A DNA stretch of 51,822 nucleotides from Acanthaster planci (taxonomy: Eukaryota > Echinodermata > Asteroidea > Valvatida > Acanthasteridae): contig NW_019091405.1 in the NCBI RefSeq assembly GCF_001949145.1, positions 1,271,668-1,323,489 on the forward strand. Reading direction: 5' to 3'. Each line of letters begins with the position of its first letter. The first letter of the stretch is position 1. The translations under genes and the position numbers were made by a program. Below the pieces are notes generated by a model, which saw only the letters and a program-made list of their open reading frames with translations, was not told the origin of the DNA and did no database searches. Below, piece by piece: positions 24,219 through 34,400 of this stretch.

Positions 24219-24775
24219 GATGGTTAGCGGTAAGATATCTGTAGTAGTAAGGTAGGAGGTTCAACTCCCACCTAAATGAGCATGGTAGATTACTACCAAG
24301 CTGTCACACTAGCAAGCTAGAGTTGAGAGGTTTAAGTCCTGTCCCACCTAAATGAGCATGGCAGATTACCACTAAGCTGTCTCACTAGCTAGCTAGAGTT
24401 GAAAGGTTCAAGTCCTGTCCCACCTGAATGAGCATGGTAGATTACCACTAAGCCGTCACGCTAGCTAGAGTTGAGAGGTTTAAGTCCTGTCCCACCTAAA
24501 TGAGCATGGTAGATTACTACCAAGCTGTCACACTAGCTAGCTAGAGTTGAGAGGTTTAAGTTCTGTCCCACCTGAATGAGCATGGTAGATTACCACTAAG
24601 CCGTCACGCTAGCTAGAGTTGAGAGGTTTAAGTCCTGTCCCACCTAAATGAGCATGGTAGATTACTACCAAGCTGTCACACTAGCTAGCTAGAGTTGAGA
24701 GGTTTAAGTCCTGTCCCACCTAAATGAGCATGGTAGATTACTACCAAGCTGTCACACTAGGGTGAAAAGGTTCAA
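24219..24775 (+). repeat. Seven-copy tandem array of tRNA-like 72/76-bp units
   Basis: The marker GAGCATGG recurs at 24278, 24354, 24430, 24502, 24578, 24650 and 24726, spacing 76, 76, 72, 76, 72, 76. Two unit variants alternate: one with CCTAAATGAG and ACTACCAAGCTGTCACACT, the other with CCTGAATGAG and ACCACTAAGCCGTCACGCT. Each unit holds a B-box-like GGTTCAAGTCC or GGTTTAAGTCC, and the array is preceded by a GTTAGCGGTAAG / GGTTCAACTCCC tRNA-like stretch. Confidence 0.8.
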
Positions 24776-25503
24776 GTTTGAGCTGAGTGAGCACAAACGT
24801 CTACAAAAGGTTGACAAAATTTCTGTGGAACTTTGCAGACTTGTAGAAGTTTGGCCAGTCTTACCGCAGCACAATAATTCGGATTGATGATGTAGTTGGA
24901 TTGCAACAGTGCCATCTCGGACATGACTGTGATGCTTTTCCATGGGCATTTCCCTGGGCCAGTCAGGTCCTTTTTTTAAATCCTGGCCTAATCTCTGTCT
25001 TCAGCTCGATCTTTAGCCCCAAGATCAGTAGACAACATTTGAAGTTGTAATGAAAATACTCAAACCTCAGAGAACGGGATAACCTTCATTCTTTGTTATG
25101 GTTGTTTGCTCTTCAAAGTGGGAACCCAAGTCCTTTTGTGTTGGACATTATGTGTATTTGTTTGTTTTCTGTGTTTGCTAACTTTGCCATTTTTATGATA
25201 TTTTGGGGTGGTTTAAGTGATACTTAGTTCTTCTTTTAGTTTATCATTGGAGTATTTAGAAAGTTGAATTTGTCAAGTAATCAAGTAAACATTCCTGTCG
25301 GCTGATAGCATTCGTGGAATTTTGTGAAAGTTGTAATGAAGTGGTCAAATGCTCCTTTAAACAAGTACAAAATTACTGATGTGAGATAGTGTTGATGTAT
25401 TTATCCGTAAGATTGGAAAATGTCTTTCGAGAGTTGTCTTTCAACCGTACTATATTATTCTTTTCAAAGCTAAATAAGATTCTTTTATGCGAGTGCTTAA
25501 TAC

Positions 25504-25695
25504 GGGTGATTCCAAATAGTGCACCACCGAGAGTTTCCAACGCGTTGGCCAATCTCAATGCGTGAAATGTGTCGACCCTTCCAAAAGCGAATTGCCAGTC
25601 AGTACCTCCAGATGTGTCAACACATTCAAATGCACATTGCGTACAGTAGCCACTGCGTTGTAGACTCTTGGAAGCGCACTATTTGGAATTGCCCT
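25504..25695. repeat. MITE-like element with about 45-bp inverted repeats
   Basis: Left end GGGTGATTCCAAATAGTGCA, then GAGAGTTTCCAACGC. The right end, reversed, reads GGGCAATTCCAAATAGTGCG, then AAGAGTCTACAACGC. The terminal GGG..ATTCCA resembles the ends of the elements at 4508 and 5581. No coding capacity. Confidence 0.75.
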
Positions 25696-28330
25696 CACTA
25701 AAACCTCCATTCTCTCAATGTCTGATTAGTGTTGATGTCATATGCATGTATGTGCATTTTCAATGTCCATGAAAAAGTTATACATAAAAATCAAGTTGAA
25801 GATGTGGACTTACAGCCAGCTCATACTTCAGGCAAAAGCGGAGCAAATTTGATGTTGCAGTGTATTTTGCAGCCAAATTTGTTTCAGTTGATATGTGTTC
25901 AACTTTGGCGATTTCGCAGCATGAACATTTTTATCTCACCTCATAATTTCTCTTGTGTGTTTGCTTTCATGTCAAGCATGAACCAGTCTTCAGGATTTGT
26001 ATCTTACTGGACTGTATATATCTTCTGTGTGTAAGCCATTTGGAAGGTGTGTGAACTTGTTCCAAAGAGATAAACATTAGTGGATGTGGACCTTCGATGG
26101 CATTCACTGAATTGAAAAATAACATTAATCATGGCTGTTTTTTCTGCCAGGTGACCGTTGGTTAATGCACACGAAGGTGTAAATGCTCATTTAGAATGTT
26201 TTTTCTACATGTCAAAGCTCATTTATTGATTGTACATCTAGGGCTTTGGTGTATTGGCTTTGTTAGTGCGTTGCTTTGAAATACAGACACAGTTATGCAA
26301 AAGCCACACAAAAGCCGAACAAGATTTAGCCGAAGAAAAGAGGTAATCGGCTGCAGGCTTCACTTTGCACTGTGAGTTTGTAGTCCAGTTATTCTACATA
26401 CCTGGAGGGAATGCAAAACCTGTACGGTGGAAACAAACGATAAAGCATTGAATAAAGTGTTACAAAAACACTCCCCAACCAAGAGTCATCTCACTGGACA
26501 AAATTCTATTTGCACAGAGTAAATTTCAGAATGTGTACACTCATAGTACAACCGCAAATATTTGAATATTGAAATACAGATTACACAATTAACAGTATTT
26601 ACTTTTAATTTGTATATTTTGGCTGAAACACTTGTATTTCCTGCCACAATGTGGCTAGGTGTATTTTATATTCATTGTCACTTTTAAAGCTGTTCGGAAT
26701 AGTCAACTAGACTTGTTCAGTGCTGGACCTGTACGAGCATGTGGTCATTCAGAGATTATAGTCAACTCATGATTAATCGCAGTCCTTGATTGAACAACTC
26801 CACGTTGTATTACGACTGTTGCCATCTTCCTGCCAGACTTGAACTTGTTTATTTTTTTTATCTTGTCAAATTGTTATCCGAGATCATGAAACGTGAATCT
26901 TATTTATTAAAAGAGTAATGTTCATACAAGTATGGTACATTAAATGTTTCAATCAGCACAGCTGTCTTTATGTCTTATGACTTTTTCATTTTTGGAGCAA
27001 ACAAGTTGGATATAGGGTGCTGTCACTGACCTATGTGACCTGACATGCATCTGCCATTGTCATAGGCAAAGATTGCCGTGCCACGCTTCATTACTGTTTG
27101 CATTGTAGGCGGGCTTTCAAAGCTTCATCAATGGCAAAAGCACAAGAAAAATGCAGAACCAATTTGTGGTACTGGATCGGAATGATGGCAAGCACACAAC
27201 ACAAGTGGTGACATTTCTTACAACATTCACTGTTATTTTATATGAAAATGAGTACCACTGTCTAATTTTCAATGTACGATGTGATTGCTTGTCAAACACG
27301 TGGGTGAGGTACACATTATGGTGGCCGATTTTGGGAAATCTGTGAGGTCAAATGGTATGTTGAGGTCTTGTGATTGGACCCATTATCCACTCAAATTCCA
27401 AAATGCCAAATGGAAAATGGGGGTACATGGTTCATTCTCATCCGTAAATTGGATATGTATATACCAATAATTTAATATTAATTTCTCTGTATTTTACTAT
27501 CTAGTGGCAGGACCATAAAAGGCTAAATTAAAAGGCGACTATGGTGTCCTGTGATAGAGGCTTTGCATTGTGGCCATCTTACCTCCTTTGTGTTTACCCT
27601 GTAGAACAAAAGCACTGGCCTGCAAGATGGCAGCCATGCAAACCCTTGATAGTACTTCATAGTTTCCCTCACTAATGACTACGTAGGGGTGACACTTAGA
27701 AATGAAGGACAGCTAAGTGTTTCCTCACTTGTAACTGTACTGTGGTCGCAAACTTCCAAAAATGTTACAAATTTTGTCGCCCAGACCTAGACTTTTGTCA
27801 AGTAACGCACACAGAGGTACATTTTGTCTTGAAATCATTCACAGATGTGGGCCTAGGTGGTTTTCAAAGCTTCAGTTGAGAGGAAAGATCTGTTCTGCAT
27901 TTCTGTGTGCAGATGGCCAAGTTCGTCATTTCTGGTGTGTTTCGGAACATGGATGCAACATTTGAAAAGACCCCATCAAACTTGGTGGGTATGCTTCCGG
28001 AAGAGATGTGAATTTGCCAAACCTCTCAAATGATCTTAACACCTGTTCTGCCATACACACCTAGCATAGGCATTCCTTTCGTTTCTTGTAGTTAGGAAAC
28101 CTTGTTGGTTATACTCATTTTTCTTGTGTTGAGAACACTATTTTCAGCTGGATTTTAGTTGGTGATTTTCACCTCCTTTTGCTATGGATAATCCCGAAAA
28201 CCACCAACTGGACCTGACTTAGTCCTCACAAGATTCACACAACCTGCATTATGTGGACCTCCTTTGTACTGTAGGTACACACAAAAGAAGGCAAGGTTGG
28301 CGCACGTCCTCCAACACACACTAAGAGGGG

Positions 28331-28498
28331 TCAGAGTCTTGTGTGATGCAGAAATCCACCGGGAGGTTTGGTGATGACGGTCTTCCCGTTCATGTACGGC
28401 TGCAAAGCCTTGGGGATGGACACACTCCCATCCCTCTCTTGGTTGCATTCTAGCAGTGTGAGAAGGACCCGGGGTACTGCGCAGGCCGTTCCATTCAA
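28331..28498 (-). CDS. SARS2: SARS2 last exon carrying class II motif 3
   Basis: Begins [20 protein letters not shown]; Arg 446 is the motif 3 arginine that contacts ATP. It continues [18 protein letters not shown] and stops (TGA, 28333-28331) after HHTRL. Confidence 0.92.
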   Translation of the reverse strand: MNGTACAVPRVLLTLLECNQERDGSVSIPKALQPYMNGKTVITKPPGGFLHHTRL

Positions 28499-31400
28499 CT
28501 GGATCACGACAAACAGGAGAAAAAAGAGGAAAACTTCTGCAGTCTCATCTGAGAATCACACATTTGTCCGAATCCATCTGAAAGAAAAAACTGATCCATC
28601 CATGCGGAGTTATTAAGCCTATATGTCAGATGATCGGCCACTGGCCAGAAAGGAGACCAGAGCTGTTGTCTGGTTGATAGCTGTCAGCTCACTATTGCGC
28701 CAAGTAAATGACCGCTGATTGGACAAGTTCTTGAGTTTTAAGATGGATATGTCATGCACAATTAAAGGCCAAATCTGTACAGAAATGGAGCAACGAACAT
28801 CTGGCCCATAAACTAGAAAACCAAGTGGGAAAATGACTTGATCCATTCTTTTATATTTCCTGGAATGCCTACTTTTCAAGATCAATTGTACAAACATGGA
28901 GTGCTTTGATGAAGCCATATTTGCTGACTTACAGTATACGCATGCCTGAGGTCACCTTCCTTGGATCTGTACTTGATCCTCAGCCTTCGGCTTTGGTAGT
29001 CTGTACAGTTGGAGGCACTTGATATCTGTTGAGATTGTTCACAGTTGACAAAGATGTAGAAGCCGATGTGGAATAAATTGACTACAAACAGATAGGCCCA
29101 ATACTAAGACACATGTTTTTACACAGAACTTTAATTCAAAATGTTACTTTTAACCGATCTAATTTCTCACCCTTCAGCACATTTTTTTTCTGCAAAAGTA
29201 GCTTTCATGTTCTACTTGCTACCAAAGAATATAGCTCTTCAACCAATACTTAATACAACTACAAGTATTTCAATGTTGACAAATTCAGATAAATTTCTTT
29301 GAGGGTTTTTCTGTATTTTATCATGGTCTATCAAATACTCATCTGCCTCCATGATATCAATTTTTACCTCTCCATAGCTCTGTCTTGCTGGCATCCAGGC
29401 TTCTATGTCATATTTTCGATATGCTGGTGCTCCAAGATCATGAGATGGCATGTCCAATACTCTGGCAACGATTATGGTACAACAATTATGACGATACAAA
29501 GACATCATTTCTATCCCGGCTTTCAGTATCTGGTTCGTATGTGTGACGTCACTTCAGTTTAAACCACGCCCACTGCACATGTGCACTGCGCATAGAGTTA
29601 CATGCATTGATTGCCGTTTATGTGGAATCATGGAACCGGAAGTTAACGCGCAACTTCAGCGATCGTCCAATGGCAGCCTGCAAATCGTGGCACGTCTGTA
29701 TTTGTGACGAAGTCACTTACAAACCGGATTAACCACTTCCTGCCGGGTGACCCGTTTTAGGGTACATAGGCTTTATATGCAGAGCCGGGGAGCTCGGAAC
29801 CAGGACAAAAGAGTTGGGCCTTATAACAAAAGACCGTGCTCAGCACAAAAGACTGAGCTGCTGGGCATTACCAACATTTTTTCGCTCTCAATAGTGGGGA
29901 TAATCCAGCCTTGTTTTGAAACAGTATTCCAGAGTTTGAGGCATTTAGAGTGAGCAGATTACCTCCGGGGACAAAGCTTTCCACCATCGCTGCACGATAA
30001 TCTGGCCCCTATTGAAAAGAGGTCAGCAGTGCACTGTGCCGGTTTCGGGAACAAATGAATCTTACGTAACACGGCACAATCTGGGCTCTTTTTCTAAGGC
30101 TGCAAGCCTGGCTGAAATATTCAGGAGTCAATGAAAGACACCTGTCAGCTTTAGAATAGTGCCCAAAGAGTCCTTCATGTGGGTATAAATGGCCATTAAA
30201 TGAAATGATGAATTTTTGAAGAATTTTGAAAACGGAAAATCTTGAAAATGACCTGGCATCTTGTCTTGCTCAAGAAAAATTCACCCGGCAGCAAGTGGTT
30301 AAGGGTAACATAAAAATTAGGGTGGGAGTTTAATTATCTCCTGCTCAGACCTTTTCTGTTTCTCCTTATACCGACCACGAACAAAGGTTTTCAGTTTTTG
30401 CACCGTGATTTCGTTCATGAAACTCTTGATGATAGCTTGAACCAAAAACAAGCAAAGAAAGAGAGAACCAGATAGTTTGAAAGGAGACGCCTGTACAAAT
30501 CAAGAATAAGCAAACTATTGTACATTAACCCTAACAGTCCTCAGTCCTCCAACAGGGGAGGGATTGAGGACTGTTAGGGTTACAGAGGAATGGAGATGCA
30601 AAAACAAGAGGAAATGAAATTAAGCCTAATTTTCTGCCGTAAATTGGCATACTTCAGGATTCAGAAAAAGCACTGGTGAAAGCACTCACTGGAAGTGAAG
30701 ACCAAGCTCGGTGAAGAGATCTCGCTGGATTGCGATCAATTCATCAAAGATGTATTCACTCTGATCCTCAGTAGCTACGCAGAACATTTCAACCTCAAAG
30801 TAAAACAAAACCCCAGAAATTATGTGCGGACAATGAAAAAAAAAACAATAACTGGTTTATGAAACAGAAAGACTGGTATTTCATTTTCAAGATTCCCATT
30901 TTGGTGAGCTGTTCTATGTTAGCCCATGGGTAGGCCTCAGTTGAAACTGGTCCAACACCAAATTGGTTTGAGGGCAATGCATGCAGTGTTGTATTCGAGT
31001 CCATCACAAGTTCNNNNNNNNNNNNNNNNNNNNNNNNNNNNNNNNNNNNNNNNNNNNNNNNNNNNNNNNNNNNNNNNNNNNNNNNNNNNNNNNNNNNNNN
31101 NNNNNNNNNNNNNNNNNNNNNNNNNNNNNNNNNNNNNNNNNNNNNNNNNNNNNNNNNNNNNNNNNNNNNNNNNNNNNNNNNNNNNNNNNNNNNNNNNNNN
31201 NNNNNNNNNNNNNNNNNNTCACAAGTCCCTTCACAAGTCCAGTCACGAGTCCCTTCACAAGGCTTGTCACAAGTAACAGGGTGAACAATGTCAAAGGAAT
31301 GCTTTTGTCACAGCTCATTTGAATAGCTTGTGAATTGGCTTTAAGACTGAATGACTTGTGATGGACTCGAATACAACACTGGATCCATGTGATCCTAACC

Positions 31401-34400
31401 TTCATAAATTGGTGCACTCTGTACAGCCCCCTTGCCTCCGCACTGTGAGTTGTCTCAGCCCTGAAACACTGGCTGATGGCAAATTTCTTCTGAGGCAGCT
31501 CGGCAACATCCAGCACCGTGTCCATAAAATACCCTGAGGTGGAACAGAAAAACAAACCCGATCCATACAAATAAGCACAAAATAAAAAGACCCGCATTTA
31601 AGGACGGTCAGATTCCAACTGACAAGAAAAGGCTTCATTTTTCTTCTTTCGTTTTGAAACATGAACGACATTCTTTTGTGAAAATAGACCCGTACATGTC
31701 TCGACCTCCAAACTGTGACCAATCCGCTAACAGTCACTGGCCAATCAACCGTCATGCTGTTGTTTCTGACAAACAGCTCCAAATGTCTGGAAGATGGAGT
31801 CCGTAAAATCTGGATGCACATATGCATAATGTGATGCCATCCAGAGAAGACTCTGGTTCAACGCACAGATGAATACCATCGTAAAAATATCAACACCTAG
31901 ATTATGTTAACAATAAATGAGCCAGTTCAGTATTCCAACAGTGCATGCTCAGTCCGAGGCTATTCAGGAACAGCTAAGCGTGTGTGCAATAGCCTGTCCA
32001 ATCAGCCCAGCCCTATGCTGACTCATACATGCACACTTTGTTCCTGAAAGATCCTGGCTTTTTGAAATACCGAACTAGCTCATCAATATCACAAGTTTGA
32101 ATCAATGCAGTACTGCTTAGTGTTGGATTACGGCCGATTCATAAAACACTCGGGTCGGGTTAATATTGTTTAAGAGTGAGGTAATGTCCTAGCTACCTGC
32201 TATGCCGACCTCTGCGGTTCCTGATAGGCACAGGTCCATGTTGTGTTTCCTGTGATCCAGCTGGTACACCTGGGTATGAAGACCTTTTGTGCGCATTCCG
32301 CATCCTTCCTGTAACCAATAAAGCGGGAAAAGTTAGGGAGATTTTATACCATGGTATCTCGATGGATACGTTTGTTCCTATGAAGAAGAACTCATATTTT
32401 TTGGGAAGAGGGCAGGGGACAGATTGTGGTGGTTATACTGACAATGAAATCCAAAAACAAATCAGTACCTTTTCTGTGACCACTTGGAATAACTAGAATA
32501 ACATCACCTTCAACAATTTTCATTTTAGACAATCTTTCCAATTTCAGGTAAACCTGTTGATGAGTAAAGCACTCACAAACACGATTGGATGCACGAGGTC
32601 AGGCACTGATATTGCCCTGAATCCCCTGCCTAGAAGCCTGTCCACTGTAAAGCAGATGAGGGCATGCTCCAACATGGCCGCTGCACCTTTGAAAAAATAT
32701 GACCTGTGACCCGTCACGTGACCCAAATTCCTGTTTTGGAAAAGAAAAGGATGATGTACGGTTAATGAACAATTATTCAACTGTAAAAGAAAAACTGAAT
32801 ATTTTGTATTTTGACGGGCAGTTATTATATCATGCATTTCACACTATTAAGTCTCAATACGCTGGCATTTCTGAGCATGATCAGGCCTGTAAATGTTCTA
32901 AAAACCATCTCATCAGCTTCCAGGGAAGTACACTGCTTTGCTGGGTGACACCATGTCAGATGCTATCTCATCAATCAACTACAGTGACCATCTGTGCCCT
33001 GATAGGCAAGGAGGGTATTAGGGGATAACATGTGAATGCCTGCTGGATTCGAACCCCAAACACTATGATCAAGAGTTGAAAACACTACCCACTAGCCCAC
33101 ATGTCCTAATCCAAGTTCATATTGACCACACAGTGGATGAACTCATCCAAACTGCTTGGCTATGGATGGAAATACCACACACCCCAATGGAAGCTGCTGG
33201 CTGCCTCATCCAATTTGTTTGGCTATGACTTGCAAGTGTACTTGTAAAAACATTAAGAGCTTCCACATGCATTCCTAAATTTTGAAATTCAGGTGAATTA
33301 AAGCAGGTCCAAATCCCACTTCACCAGTGGTGCACTGTGGGGCAAACGTTAATAGCTTTGAACTGGATACTTTAACCTTCAAAGGTCTAAGTGAAATAAG
33401 GTTGAGAAGTTGCAAGCTGCACGGTAATCCTTTGAACAGGAACTCTTATTTTTCAAGTAAGCCGTTTCTGTTGGATGAATGATATCTCTGGTAGAAAAGT
33501 GTCTTAGGATAGCTCTCATAAGACTTATTCAAGTCAAGATAATTTCAATCCTGTTGATTTAAAACAAATACCTCAAGAGGCATTTTGTAACTAGAGGAAA
33601 GAACTTACTTGATCCTGATGATGTCCAAGTGTTCTCCCAACTCAACGTGACTCTTTATTGGGAAATTAAAACTCGGTTTCTCACCTATGAGCATGACCAA
33701 TCTCGGTTCGTCGCCTCCTCCCATTGGCTGAAGTAAAAAACAAAACAAAGAATAATATTTGAATTACCACCTCTGTAAATATTTTCAGTACTACCATATA
33801 ATGTTGAATAACAAACAGTATACAGAACTAATACATTCTATGTAAGCTCCCTGAAGCAGACATGTAACGAGACGGGGAATCCAGGTAGGCAACTCAGAGT
33901 TCAGGGGTGAAAAAGAGGAAATTTCAAAATCTGACTTGTAAAAAAGTAAAAAAAAAATGAGGATATCACCTTATTCGAAGAAAGCCGTGTGCCCGGGAAT
34001 CTTCCCCATTTCAAAGTTTATACTTGTGATTCTGGAGCCTGGCAGTATCAAGCAGGGCTCCAAGGCTTCGATCTTTTTCAAAACAATGAAATGTGCTCCT
34101 GAAGTGACTAGATATATTCTGTGCAAAAGTGAATGGAAAAACAGACCCATCTCCTTCTCTGCATCTCTTTTCTGTCTGGTATCAAGTTCTATCCGCTCCG
34201 AGCAGGAACAAAAGAAGGTGTGTTTTGAAACGAATTTGACCTTCGTTTGGTACGCACTCACTGCATAGGCACCCAAGTTTGACATGGGGAACACTGAGTA
34301 CGCGCAATGAATTTAGTCTAGAATGCATTGTCTTCTGCACGCGTGCAAGAACCCGGTTGGAAAACTTAGCACCGTCTGTCTTTCTATCACTGGTGAGGGT

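Larger units (their letters stand above)
23123..28330. other. TXNDC16 3' flank and intergenic DNA before the SARS2 3' end
   Basis: No gene recognised in 5.2 kb. Contents: probable TXNDC16 3' UTR, a tRNA-like tandem array (24219-24775), a palindromic element (25504-25695), and AT-rich unique DNA. TXNDC16 (+) and SARS2 (-) converge on this region, so it also holds the SARS2 3' UTR. TTTAAT at 27471-27476 is ATTAAA on the minus strand, a weak candidate signal. Confidence 0.6.

Noticed and set aside
24219-24775. CRISPR array
   Set aside because: Eukaryotic context, whole 72/76-bp units repeat with no unique spacers.
24219-24775. Functional tRNA gene cluster
   Set aside because: B-box-like words are present but a paired acceptor stem was not seen; kept as tRNA-like repeat.
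30926-31597. Frames reading through the second gap, including a repetitive Thr-Ser-Pro protein
   Set aside because: Product of Ns and a 12-bp tandem repeat; only the SARS2 exon 31400-31533 inside the minus-strand frame is real.
33957-34294. 103-107 codon frames on both strands in a SARS2 intron
   Set aside because: Mutually antisense, without known motifs, no bordering splice signals in register with SARS2.
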